A stretch of DNA of 64,000 nt from Capsicum annuum (lineage: Eukaryota; Streptophyta; Magnoliopsida; Solanales; Solanaceae), in NCBI RefSeq assembly GCF_002878395.1, contig NW_025826022.1:453832-517831 (forward strand), given 5' to 3'. Each line of letters starts with the position of its first letter. Positions within the stretch are counted from its first letter, which is position 1. A model generated the notes under the pieces. The model was not told the DNA's origin, searched no databases, and was given only the letters and a program-made list of their open reading frames with translations. Positions 45,561 through 56,628 of this stretch are shown piece by piece. A program made the translations under genes and the position numbers.

Positions 45561-47190
45561 GTGTTGTTATCGTAGCTTAGTTTACCTTATTTTAAGAACA
45601 ACTTGTATGATTAATGTGTTAATGATGATATAATTGATAATATAAGTGTTTAAGTATGTTCTTACAATGTTAAATGTGTTTTTGAAATAGGTTTGGATTC
45701 AAATTGTTCATTTAGAGTTCATATGAGAAAACTAGTGTTACTAGCTTAAGCTAACGTTGTTCTAGTTGATTATGATGGATTCTAATGTGTATAATGAGTT
45801 AATAATGGTAGGATTGTATAATTATATGTGGAACAAATTTTTTATAGTGTTTAAAGTAAAATTAAATCAATCCAAGAGTCAAAACTAAGTTAAAGATCAA
45901 AAGGGGCAAAACTAGTGTTCTTAGCTTAAGTTTCTAGTTTGTCGTCTTGGATGTTGTGTTGTTTTGAGCTCTAATTTGTTATGCTTAATGATATAGGATT
46001 ATTTTTTAGTTGATTATGATGATATATTAAGGATATTAAATCTTCAAATCAAGTGGAAACAACACAAAAAGACTTGGAATGGATCAACAAAAGCACAAGA
46101 CACAATTTGACGTGAACTGGACACCTTAGATGTCAAGGGTGAGTTGCAGACCAAAGATAAGGAAAAATGGACCATTACATACACCAACAGCTTCCTAATA
46201 TACCCAAAACAGTTGGTATCCATGATAAGAGTGCATTGCACACTCTATTTCCTGATATGAGATCTGCAACGCGGACCTAGTGCAAAAATTGGCAGTTTTG
46301 TCCTCCTATAAATAGGACACTTAAAATTGATATTATAAACCTTGGACGTCTTTGAAACTTAGAGAGGGGATGTAAAATACTTAAATTAGGGTTTTTATTT
46401 GTTTACTTTAAATTTTTAATGGAGTTTATCATGTATTTATTTATCTTGATTACGACTATGTCCATAAGTGGCTAAAGGCCCCCTTTTTGGGGTTATGGCC
46501 AAGAACATGTTTACTTTCACTTTGAGTTGATTTATTTTTGATTGAATATAATATTTGGCTCTGTATTTATCCTTTTTATAACTATTGTAAGGGTTATCTA
46601 CCCTTAGGATATATCCATTGTCGACTCTGTGAGCTCGGGAAGGGGAATAAGAAGATAGAACACGGGGATAAATAGAACAAGGTCCTTATTCTTTTATAAA
46701 ATAAGGAATTAGAATTAGTGACTGGGATATAAATATACCTAGAATCCTTGTTTAGTTCATATGTAGGATAATAGCTTTATGCATTTAATTGGATTATTAC
46801 ATCCCCACTCAATGATGTAATTGTTATGTCCAAGTTAGGTAGACGATTAGAGGTTGGGAGACCATGATCATGCGATAAACCCTATGAATCATCCAAGATA
46901 AGTAATCTAACGAATAAAGTTAAATAGTATAGTATGATTTTTCACAGTGCCTTAACCTTGGGTCTTCATCCATTGATTATCCGAAGTCATTACTTTTCCG
47001 CATTAGTTACTTTACTTTAGTTTACAACTCTAAAACTCTCTTGGTTACTTTATCTCAATAGTTGAACTAGAATTGGATAAGTTGTCAACACAAGTCTCTG
47101 ATGGATCGACATTTGACTTTAATTAAGGCCACTGTATTACTTGGTGAGATAACATACACTTGCATGTGCGCTTGGGCGCAACAAGTTTTT
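45561..47190 (+). mobile_element. Athila-like LTR and leader, plus strand
   Basis: No coding sequence. Carries TATAAATA at 46307-46314, a motif-rich leader with 'CATAAGTGGCTAAAGGCC' (46471) and a C5/G4 hairpin next to it, and 'GCTTGGGCGCAACAAG' (47170-47185), the stretch that normally precedes the Athila primer site. The following primer site itself (TGGCGCC-type) is not present. U3 shows a repeated block 'AAAACTAGTGTT-CTTAGCTTAAG' at 45727 and 45907. Orientation is opposite to the neighbouring element at 37284-45560. Confidence 0.5.
46307..46314 (+). promoter_or_regulatory. TATA box of Athila-like LTR
   Basis: TATAAATA within CTCCTATAAATAGGAC, the classical plant LTR arrangement just downstream of a G/C-poor U3. 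Confidence 0.6.
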
Positions 47191-48160
47191 TGATACTACA
47201 CTTCTTGACATGGTAGCCTTGGATAGATGGTTTTTGAGGGATGGTGATTCTTGTTGTTTTATGAAGGATCCCACCTAGAGGCTTTTTGTTCTAATTTTGA
47301 TGGAAGTATTTGGAGGGGACCTACTTGTTTCCGATCTCTGGAGTAGACCATAAGTTGTTGTATGGTTTGTGAAAATATGTATCACTTTGAAAATATGTGT
47401 GGTGCTAATCCTGATTCAGTTATATTTGAGGGCAATGCTCAAAATACAACTACAGAGGTAGATGCAGAGTTGAATCCTCAATCAGTTGCAGACAAAGTTG
47501 TTAATAATTCAAGGAAGTTTGAGTAGTCAAAAACTAAAGTTGTTGAATAGGTTAAGGAGATACCACCCCACCTTGTCCATAAATGCTAAGAAAATAAAAA
47601 TATAAGAAGGATACTCGCCAATTTATGGAACAAACATAAGAATTTCAACCATTCAACTATCATCTTTCTTTTGAGATTGAAATTGAGAAGGTGCGTAAAA
47701 GTGAGGGTATTGTGGACAGTGTAAATTTTGAAGTGAGATTGGTTGGGCCTCACTCAAAGAACTTTTCTATATTATGTTTAGGATATGTCTTATCTGTGGA
47801 ATTATCTAAAATAGAGGGAGGGTGTGAATATAAGGAACATGAATCCTATATTCTTGATTTTTCACCAGATAAGAAACATAAAAATACATCTCACTTCAAG
47901 TCCGAGTGGTTTACCATGCACCATCCATTACTTGGTTCCTTAATGTTTTACCACCACCCTATAAGCGAAGCAAAAATATGGATCAATATTGGGGTTAAAA
48001 TTAATATCCTCAAGGTAGAGGAAAAAGTTGATGTGGGTCATGCCGCAACACTAAATCAGGCGTTTCTTGGGAGGCAACCCAAGTTAGGATATGTTTTATT
48101 TTCAGTATTTTTTAGTTTTTACTTCACTAGTTTTTGTTTTTGTTGAGTCATTGATGGGAA
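47191..48160 (+). pseudogene. Athila-like internal remnant, 3' end of the last ORF
   Basis: The open stretch 47691-48146 ends with HAATLNQAFLGRQPKLGYV, the signature just before the 3' noncoding region of many Athila-type elements ('LN-AFLGRQP'; DNA 'TTCTTGGGAGGCAACCCAAG'). Upstream (47540-47680), PPHLVHK and related pieces in broken frames recall the linker between gag and protease. Gag, protease, RT and integrase proper are missing, so this is a strongly deleted copy. The rest of the predicted peptide is not a known domain. Confidence 0.5.
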
Positions 48161-48721
48161 GTTTTAGTACTGGAAAACCTGCGCTAAGGAGCATGGCGAA
48201 AACTAAGTGTGGGGTCTCCAGACCCCCTTGATGTATAAAGATACTACTAGCTAGGCCTAGAGTCCTTAGAGAGTATTTCTATCTCTACCTTTTAAAGTAT
48301 ACTTTAGGGACAAAGTAGATTTTTAAGTGTGGGCTGGGGAAATTCCTATTTTTAGGAGTAATTTTAAATATTTTTTTGTTAAGAATAAATATGAGATGTT
48401 CTTGTTGGTTCTATAGTTGGTTGCATGATGCAAGTGTTCTGATGGTAAAAATCATGTTGATTGTGTGACTTGCTACTGTTGAGACTCCCAGGCTCATGTT
48501 TATGACTCTTGTACTTGTTGGCTTAATTGGAATTCATGCTATTGTTTGGATGAGAGTATATGATGATCCTACTTGAGTTGAGCCTATTCCAAGTATGATG
48601 TGAGGTTGTAGTAGATTCCTTATTGCATTTAATAAAAATATGACACTTTATGTAATTTTATTAATATTTATTAAATTATTTTTCGCATAATTGTGCACAC
48701 TCACATTTTTGGCAAATACAT
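48161..48721 (+). mobile_element. 3' noncoding tail of Athila-like remnant
   Basis: Two G-rich stretches, 'CTAAGTGTGGGGTCTCC' (48205) and 'TTAAGTGTGGGCTGGGG' (48325), resemble polypurine tracts of the lineage. The LTR that should follow is not clearly delimited and merges into the start of the Ogre LTR. Confidence 0.4.
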
Positions 48722-48735
48722 TGTGTAGTTTTGCA

Positions 48736-48781
48736 TTTATTTATTATTGTTATTATTATTATTATTATTAATTACTACTTA

Positions 48782-48815
<34 letters not shown>

Positions 48816-48816
48816 A
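48736..48816. repeat. TTA/TTTA microsatellite
   Basis: (TTA)n followed by (TTTA)n-like sequence, imperfect. Confidence 0.85.
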
Positions 48817-49039
48817 ATGGCCTAAATTAAAATCACTTTGCCTATTTATGTTCTTTAGCCTCAATTTTTACCCTAGACATTACAATTTCAGCCATTTTAT
48901 TACAATTATAGCCAATTTAGGACTCAATTTTAAATTGTTTTAAAATTTTGACCAATTCCTCAACCTCTAAATCTAAGTCGTCGATCAAAACGGATCCAAC
49001 GACTGACATAAAAAATGTTCTTTCTTTTCTTTTAAAAAC

Positions 49040-49440
49040 CAAAAAACCCTAATCTCCTCATTTCATCGGCCTTCTTCCATCTCTCTTTTTCTTTCTAATC
49101 TCTCTCTAAACTCCCTCCAGTCGGTGACCAGTGAAACCATCGCTACCGTCACCGTCGTCAATGTATTCTCTCCTCTAGTCTTTTTCCAAAGCCTCCTGCC
49201 ACCAGCGCCGATAGCCACGCCTCCAGCCACCATTCCAACCGCCGTCATTGCCAGCACCTTCAGCATCGCCAGCTGCCATGCAGCCGATGATCCTCCCTCT
49301 CTGTTGCCGCTTCATTCTCCGCCTTCCAGATCTGCCTCGCCGGTCGGCTACCAGCCGCGCCTCCAATACCGTTCCCTCAACTAGCAAAATCTCCCACCAG
49401 TCGCGCCGCCAATGATGCTAAATCTGATGGCTGCTCCGCT
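49040..49440 (+). other. GC-rich island in Ogre U3
   Basis: A stretch with many C-rich codons (CACCGTCG, GCCACCATTCC) in otherwise AT-rich DNA, opened by AAACCCTAATCTCCTC and pyrimidine-rich CTCTCTTTTTCTTTC. Both strands hold ORFs (49124-49384 plus, 49175-49387 minus) rich in Ala/Pro/Ser or Arg/Gly, as expected from composition. It mimics the 5' end of a plant gene but no domain is present. Similar islands are, to my memory, common in Solanaceae Ogre/Tat LTRs. Confidence 0.5.
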
Positions 49441-50387
49441 CTAGCCGTTTCTTACTCTTTTGTTCCCTCTTCGATGACTTCCCCACAATGATACCTACAG
49501 CAGACACTGCTGGCGTTCCAGCCATGCAATCCATTTTCATAAAAAATGATGGATTCTGAGAGAATCCGTCTCAGATTTGATTTCGTGTTCGAATCATGTG
49601 TGCAAATTTCAGTTCTCTTTCTTCCTCTCTTTTCTTCTCCTAGAAAGATTCTTAGACTCAAATTTTGCAATGTCTGATTTTGAATTTTGATTGAATACAT
49701 GATTAGTTACTTATCTAGATCAATAGATGCAAAATGCCCAAAGTTGTATATGTTGATTCTAAGCCTTCAATTTTGTTTGACCCTAATTAAGCGTTATTTT
49801 TTTTTAGTCTAAGTCGTGGTTTTCTTTTTCGATTGGCTTTGTTGATACTGATGGATTTGCAATCTAGTTTACCAATTATGGTAGTCCAAGGACATTTAAT
49901 TGACCCTAAATCATGTTGTATTGATGTCTTACTTGATTGCATAATTCATTCCCGTGACCCTAGCATCGAGATTGATAAGTTATTGCGATCATCTGGGATA
50001 TTTGATCTACTTTGACATGGTGTATGATTATTTTTGATAAATTTAAACCTAATTTTACACTTAGTTAAATTAAATTAGGGAGTAATTTTAATTATTTCTA
50101 CTGATTTTATCACATATGGTAAGCATTAATATTTGCCCCTTTTATGCCCCAACTTTTCTACTAAATATTTTGTTACGTAATTGTTGATATTATCGATATT
50201 CTGTTGTTTTGAGATTATGTTGGAAAGGAAAATTTGATTGACTGATATTTCTTTTTCCTTGCTACTTGCTTTTTAGTATTATTTCTTAATAGTCAATTGA
50301 CATAAATATAGTTTTATATTTTTGGAAAATTCTTATGGATTGATGGTCATATATTTTCTTTTCCTTAGACGGATTCCTTCTCCACCC

Positions 50388-50395
50388 TATAAAAA
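50388..50395 (+). promoter_or_regulatory. TATA box of Ogre LTR
   Basis: CACCCTATAAAAATCAACCC, with CCTTCTC before it and an AC-rich likely start region (ACGAGACACAGACACC at about 50427) after it. Confidence 0.55.
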
Positions 50396-51124
50396 TCAAC
50401 CCTTATTTTCTTATAACGGACAACTTACGAGACACAGACACCTTCTCTGTTTTATACTCTCCAAATACAAAAGAAAAGAAAAACCGTTAGCAATATTCTT
50501 AAAATCCTCTTGTGCTCTACTCTAACAGAAGTATTTGGCTTATTTCATTATTGCAATTGCTTTGTTTACATCCTTATTATTATTTTCTCTTTGCTAACTG
50601 GTAAGTGTCTAAACGATGCATTCATTTTCTTAGTTTCATATGATGGCTTTGTTGTGATCATTAGAACTCATGCCTGTAGGAATTATTTAAAAAATATGTA
50701 CTCGTTGGCTGTCTTCTATACTTTGTTTCGCTGTTTGGAGTGCTCGATTCTTTCTTTTACGTTTGTGTTGTTCCTTTTGTTCGTATAAGGCAGGTGTTTT
50801 TTAGGGAGGTGTTGGGGTATGAAGAGTTTCCTCGGGGGGTTGAGAAAGACTGCTTTATTCCTTCCTACTAGTTTATTTTTTCTTCTTTTACTAATATTGG
50901 TCTAACATTGTAAATATTTTATTCTGATGTAATAATAAATGTTGGGGACTACTTTGGGTAATGAATAATATAGGTAGGTACAACTTAGGTTTACGTGTGA
51001 TATGTGTTACTTGGATCATCTAGGCACACATAATTAGGATATATTAACACTGTCTAGATATTTAATCTATGGTTTATTAATTATTCTTGATCTAAACTAA
51101 AACCAACATACCATTTTAATTGAC

Positions 51125-51960
51125 ATTTAGCATATTAATGAGGCATTAAGCATATTAGTGTATTTTTAGCATGTTAAATATATTAATTTGATATTAAGCG
51201 TGTTAAGCATATTAATTTGATTTTAAGCATGTCAAACAGTACTTTTAAATAGGGTAATACATTTTTAACATGTTCACATTAAATTCTGGCATATCAATAT
51301 ATTTTTGGCATATTAACATTAGAGTTATACATATCACTGAAAATACGATTTTAAGCATGTTAATAACTTGTAGCATGATAATATCAAAAGGGCAATATGT
51401 TAAAAATCTCAGTGCATTGACATATTTTCTGGCGTAGGTTTAAGCCAAATGTCAGCATGTTAAAGCTACTTTCAGTATGTTAACATAAAATTCCTGCTCA
51501 TTAATATATTCTTCAGTGCGTTAAAATTGCATTTCTGCATAAAATAATTAAATTTCAGCATGTTAAAACTACATTTTTGCATAAAACAATTAATTACTGG
51601 CATGTTTAAACATTAATTTAAGCATTTTCAGCATATTAAATAGTGGATTTAGTATGTCATTGTATTTTTGGCCTATTAATGCAATTTCAGCATGTTAACA
51701 TGAAATTACTGTACATTAGCATAATTTTCAGCATGTTAAAATATAAATTTTAGGCATTTTTAGCATGGTGCATTTTTCAGCATATTAATATGAAATTCCT
51801 GCACTATTAGCATAATTATCAACATGTTAAAATGTAGGTTTTTGAGCATTTTCAACATGTTAAACACTAGATTAAGTACATCATTGTGTTCCTTAGCATG
51901 TTAATGCACTTACAATGTTTTGTTATATTCTCATTAGTTTATAACACTTGCACATTAAAA
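51125..51960. repeat. Degenerate minisatellite with GCATGTTAA core
   Basis: At least 25 variants of (T)(T)AGCATGTTAA, AGCATATTAA or CAGTATGTTAA occur in about 830 bases. From 51472 a longer higher-order unit can be seen: CAGTATGTTAACATAAAATT at 51472, CAGCATGTTAACATGAAATT at 51688 and CAGCATATTAATATGAAATT at 51778 each begin a segment ending in TTTTAGCATG/TTTTGGC-type sequence. Spacing is irregular (about 90-215 bases). It is located downstream of the TATA box, so it would be transcribed in R/U5. Confidence 0.7.
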
Positions 51961-53066
51961 TTCGTGAGCACAATTCCTCGACACATTTACCACACTTTAG
52001 ACATCCTCTTTTAATAATTTGACAATACATTGTTACATCCATGAATCACAGTTACATTTTGTCACACTAACACTTGTGGAACACTTAGATATTATGCCTA
52101 TAGGTTAATGACATAAAAAATAAGTAATTATTTATCTTTGAATGTTTATCATATTAATCGACTTTAATTAACCAAGAGGCTAACTTGGAATAATTACGTA
52201 CTACGTGATGTCCTACTTGTTACGCATTTCGAGTCCTAAGCAACATAGCTTTATTTTGTCTAGACCACAAAATCAAAATAGCAAAAGTTCAATGCCTCTT
52301 GGACGATAGGCGGGATGATAGGGTTACTAAAGACGCTAGTTTTATCCTTATAATAGAACGCCTTTAGATTTGACATCCAGCGTAGGTGGGGTGGGACGGG
52401 TAGTTATTCAAAAATGATGATCTCCAACCAACATTAAAGGTAAGACATATGACTTTCCTAAGAGTTCGGCCAGTGGGTCAGATAATGATTAAACAAGTTG
52501 AGGTTCTGATCCGAAAGAGAACAAAAACCTTTCTTTGTTTGATTTGATGAATTCTTTTTACTCTATCATTTGCCTTACATACTTATTTACTTAGGGTAGT
52601 TAGTTTATTCGCAAGCAGCCCCTTTTGTTACAAATTATGTCATTTCTTTCTCCTCACTTATCTTATTATATGTTTTTTATCACTTAGATAATAATTAGAA
52701 ATAATAAAATAACATGTTTTGTTCATTAATTGTTTTATCACTTAGTTAAATATGAAATTAATAATAAAACAAGAGACCTTATTTGATCACATAGAATTCC
52801 CACGTAAAATATAAATTCGGTCGGGAACCGCCTTTGTGGACCTCGAAAGGTTCCTAACACCTTTCTTTGGAGGTAATTTGAACCCTTGCCCGAATCTCTG
52901 GTGAACTAAGATAAAACAACAAAATAGGTTCGTAGTAACCTAGACCGTTGCCCTAACGCACCTTAATTCGTTAGGTGGCGATTCTTTATACTCACCTTCA
53001 AACAATTCTAAAAAGAGTGGTTACATCGAATCCCTCTTTTCGTAAAGAAAATGGGGTGCAACAGAA

Positions 53067-53084
53067 TGACGACTCTACTGGGGA
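53067..53084 (+). promoter_or_regulatory. Primer binding site of Ogre/Tat element (tRNA-Arg type)
   Basis: TGACGACTCTACTGGGGA differs at two positions from TGGCGACTCTGCTGGGGA, the primer site described for Ogre and related Tat elements (tRNA-Arg). Located three bases inside the LTR end. Confidence 0.75.
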
Positions 53085-53849
53085 TATTAGGTTCTAACCA
53101 TTATGAGTTTTTGTTTTGTGTGGGATTCTTTCTCTTTGTTTTTTTATTTTTCGCATTTAAGTTCTTTCTTTTTCTTTTATTGTCTTTCTCATGATTAATC
53201 TAAACATGTTAGTCCCTTCTCCTTTTCCCTTTTATATGTTATTCATATTTCTCCATGTCTACTTTTTGTAATTAATACATGTTAGTCCCTTCTCCTTTCC
53301 CCTCTTATGTGTTATTCATATTCCTCCAAGTCTACTTTTCCTTTTATTGATTATGTGTTTTGACATTTATTTTTTATATTACTAAAGCATGCTATTGTAT
53401 GTTGCTATGTGCTATGTGTTACTGATTTATAAAACTGGCATTCCGCTCATACTCTCCTCTACTTGGAAACCTCTTTTGTTTTCTTTTTGCAAACGGTTGC
53501 GTGAATACACCGACGTTATTTCCTAAAACACCCTTCAAGAAATGTCTTGTCGATTGGTTGATCAGCGGTGCGTTTACATCCACAAGCTTTACCACTCTTA
53601 AGTTGTCCGCTTAAGGGAGCCTTGTCAAACCCACTCTTATTCCTTGAGCCAACCATTTATCCCTTTCCTAAGGAATAAGCATCCCGATAAACCTAGGATG
53701 TCATGTTAGAAAACCTAGCCCTAAGTTTTGAGGGATCCCATGTTCCCAAAAGGAACGCCTTACTAACTATATGCATTTTGAGAGACAATTAAGCCAAATA
53801 ATGTTATTTGCTATTTGGGGTGTAGGGTAGACTAACACTTTGTTTTGCA
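53085..53849 (+). mobile_element. Leader of Ogre/Tat element
   Basis: Noncoding, T- and C-rich. Contains a direct duplication: 'CATGTTAGTCCCTTCTCCTTT' minus its last base occurs at about 53207 and 53278, each followed by a TTATGTGTTATTCATAT-type sequence (period about 71 bases). Ogre elements often carry an extra ORF in this region (ORF1); none is recognisable. Confidence 0.55.
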
Positions 53850-54170
53850 GATTTAATGGCCATCCCAACTTCATACCCAAGATTTGGCATAGTTTGCTAC
53901 ATGTCGCCATACATGAAACATTAGTGATTAGACTTGGGATACTATGGACGAACCATGGTGTAGAAAGCATTGGGAGACTTGTCGTCCCTTATGCAAGTCA
54001 CCCCGCGTAGGGAGCTTATTTAGGCAGCCACTGCATTTTAGGATGAAAAAAGATCGGTGTTCAGATATGGCAATGTGGAAATGACCCCACTCCTAGAGGA
54101 AATTAGAGGGTATGTAGAAAACAAGAGTATGCCATCAACAATGAAGTGGCAAAGGCCTGAAGTAACCATC
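53850..54170 (+). pseudogene. gag of Ogre/Tat element, part 1, broken
   Basis: In-frame pieces near 54035-54170 contain AFxDEKRSVFRYGNVEMTPL-like sequence and the segment EIRGYVENKSMPS, the N-terminal gag block of Tat-lineage elements (F-FG-VE-TP-LEE). Several stops precede it (53850-54030). The frame is open up to the solo LTR edge at 54170 and is taken up again at 56629. Confidence 0.65.
54166..54170. repeat. Target-site duplication of second solo LTR, left copy
   Basis: CCATC before the LTR edge; CAATC at 56624-56628 on the other side (4 of 5 bases identical). Confidence 0.7.
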
Positions 54171-56623
54171 TGTAATGCCCCGAAATCTCCTCCCAGATTG
54201 TCACACGGAGCTTAAGGCTACAAGTCGCCCCAAGCTAACCCTTTGAGCCTGTTACTGCATATAATAACTTATTTCAAGATGAAATAAACAAAACGCTGGT
54301 ACTGTCACATCAAATGATAGGAAATGCAAAGAAAATACTCGGTCCAAACGACCACAATACTAGAAATCTCAACATACTAACAATCTGACAACTAGTCTGA
54401 CAAAGCCTTTGCTACTTCATGAACTAGAGAGCCATTGGGACAGGTCCCCAAGTGACTCAAACTGAATTGAAAGTAATAATATGTCTACTAACATTACTGA
54501 AATGTATGAAGATAGGTCCTCAAACCATGAGGACTCACCACTATAGAGATATAGATAAAGGTACTCGAAAATCACTGACAAGGCTAGGACTGAGCACCTG
54601 AACCTATATTATAAAAAAATGTAGCACATAGACGTATATGTGGATCAGCACTTGGAAATGTACTGAGTATATGTGGGTGTATGCATTTACAGAAAACAAT
54701 ATCCATACTATTTAATCAAATCACTCATGCAAATATGAATGAATCATATAGCTTGAATATGTCTACAATATAAAGATCATAAATCATGTAGAATGAAGCA
54801 TGTAACACAAATCTCGTGAGTCATTATACTTTAGCTTTAAAATCTGAACTCTTCTCTTATTCTCATTATTAGTAGACTAATGAAAGCTTTAAACAATACT
54901 TTTAAACTCATGCATATATCTCATGGAGAGTAAAACTTCTTTAATGCTCAAAAACTTAGAACTGTTTTAAACTTAAGACACTCGGAACTCGGAATTCTAT
55001 AACTATTACTAGTAGAGAAAACTACTTTCTTCTTGGGAAAATTTTACTTCAAGAAACTATTTTGAAAATCTTACTATTAGGGAAAATCACTTATCTCAAA
55101 GCTTTAGGAAAAATATTCTATCTCAAGGGAGATTCTCTTAACCGACATAAACCATGCGAGATACATGGAGTCCAACGTCTTGTCCTAATAAGGAAGAAAC
55201 CTCTCGTTGGGGAGAGGCGTCATACTCTTTCCAAAGAGTATAACCTCAAATTAGTGATCATTTATCTAGGCCTTGAGCCCATAAATCTCAATGCTATGGT
55301 GGCACGTAGTTCTGGGATATGAAACCGTAGTAACTTACCCATCTCGATGCTAAATACTACTCCCTTTTGTTAGCTAAGATCATCTCAGGGAAATCAACTT
55401 TAAATAATCTCACCCAACTATAAAATTTGTAGTTTCATTTGGTAAAGTGGATTTCAATTCTACTGTGACCATTAAGGTCAAAACTCTCTCAGTGATCTCA
55501 AAATACTCAAATCATGGGTGCTTATAGCACAAAAGTTCATAGAAACTAAAATCTCAAGTAGGGTTTAATGACCCATAGTCAAATCTCAAGTCAAGAAATG
55601 CATACTAGATGTCATAAGGATACACAAATCATATAGAAATCTGGAATGTTCAGCAATTTGTCTTAAAATCTCAACATACTCATGTACTTCAATTTTTAGA
55701 ACATTGGCAAATCTCAAAATCTCATGCATAGTTATATTGGGTATGAACTCACACTTCAAATTCCTAGGAGAACTCATAAAGTCATGTATCTTTGTAATTT
55801 AAAACAAGTTTTGGGCACAAGGATGAAAGAAATATCCTTGTTCAAACCCCACATACCTTATATTGTGAAACTAGATGAACAAGCTTGCTTGAAACTCTTC
55901 TTCTTACTCTTTGAGAGAGGGTTCTTGAAGACTTGGACTTGCTGAACTCAACTCTCAACTCAATTTGTAGAATCTATGGTGAGTTCTTGAATTTTTTGGA
56001 GAAGGGTTTTGGGTTTGTTCTTGAGGAAGAAACCCTAGCCTTTGGATGTTTTGGGAGATAATGATGTATAAACTTCGTTTTGAATATATCAGGGTATTAA
56101 AAGAGAAAAGACCCAAAAGATCCTTTTAAAAATAACTTTAAAATACTGAACGGGATTTCCAACGATCAAAGTTATGGTCCGTCGCTAGTATGACAGTCCT
56201 CGGATCGTCCATCTCACGTTGGTCAGAAAAAAGCTGCACTGCCTTAGTTGCGACGGTCCTAGCGATGGTCTGTCGCTAGCTTGATGGTCCGTCATCTTGG
56301 TTATCACACTTGGGTCAGAAGAGGGAGTCATTGCCTTAGTTGCGACGGTTTGGGCAACGGTCCATCGCAAACTCAATGGTCTGTCAACCTGTCCGCCGCA
56401 CTTAGGTGATTCTGACAACTCTCAGTAAAACGGCCATAAATTCTCACCTCGATACCATATTTGGACGAAATTGGTATCATTGGAAAACTAATTCAATTCT
56501 CTACATGACAAAAATTTGATATTAGGGAAATTCTGCATGGTTTAAAATATTTATCACTTGGGAAGTAAGCCCTTACTCTTCTTAAAGATGAAACTCGACT
56601 TAAAAAAAATCTGGGGTATTACA
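54171..56623 (-). mobile_element. Solo LTR inserted in Ogre gag
   Basis: 2453 bases bounded by TGTAATGCCCC and GGGGTATTACA, flanked by near-identical 5-base duplications, with no internal region. The gag frame that stops at 54170 resumes in the same register after 56628. The end sequences are palindromic, so orientation is uncertain. The stretch ATGTACTGAGTATATGTGGG at 54656 resembles ACTTGTACTCAGTAG-type sequence of the minus-strand Tekay LTRs, so minus is preferred. A variant of 'GCGACGGTCC...GATGGTCCGTC' occurs several times at 56160-56400 (U3 subrepeats). ORFs inside are not known proteins. Confidence 0.8.
56160..56400. repeat. Subrepeats inside solo LTR
   Basis: The motif GGTCCGTCGCTAG and related forms (GATGGTCTGTCGCTAG, CAACGGTCCATCGCAA, AATGGTCTGTCAACC) recur every 60-90 bases, together with 'CTGCCTTAGTTGCGACGGT' at 56238 and 56331. 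The second pair (56238/56331) is a 93-base direct repeat. Confidence 0.65.
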
Positions 56624-56628
56624 CAATC
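56624..56628. repeat. Target-site duplication of second solo LTR, right copy
   Basis: CAATC, one mismatch to CCATC at 54166-54170. Confidence 0.7.

Larger units (their letters stand above)
48722..53063 (+). mobile_element. 5' LTR of an Ogre/Tat-type Ty3/gypsy element
   Basis: The right end is fixed by the primer site (LTR end GGGGTGCAACA at 53053-53063). The left end is proposed at TGTGTAGTTTTGCAT (48722). It would be about 4.3 kb, and Ogre LTRs are known to be multi-kilobase. It contains a TTA/TTAT microsatellite (48736-48816), a GC-rich coding-like island (49080-49440), a TATAAAAA box (50388), and a degenerate GCATGTTAA array (51125-51960). Several ORFs are present but none has a known domain. 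Left edge uncertain. Confidence 0.6.

Noticed and set aside
49124..49387. Ala/Pro-rich ORF (plus) and Arg/Gly-rich ORF (minus), looking like gene starts
   Set aside because: Both result from GC-rich composition of the LTR island. There is no domain and no continuation by plausible exons.
51125..51960. Possible CRISPR-like array because of regularly recurring short repeats
   Set aside because: Repeats are too degenerate and spacers too short and AT-rich; plant nuclear DNA and no cas genes.
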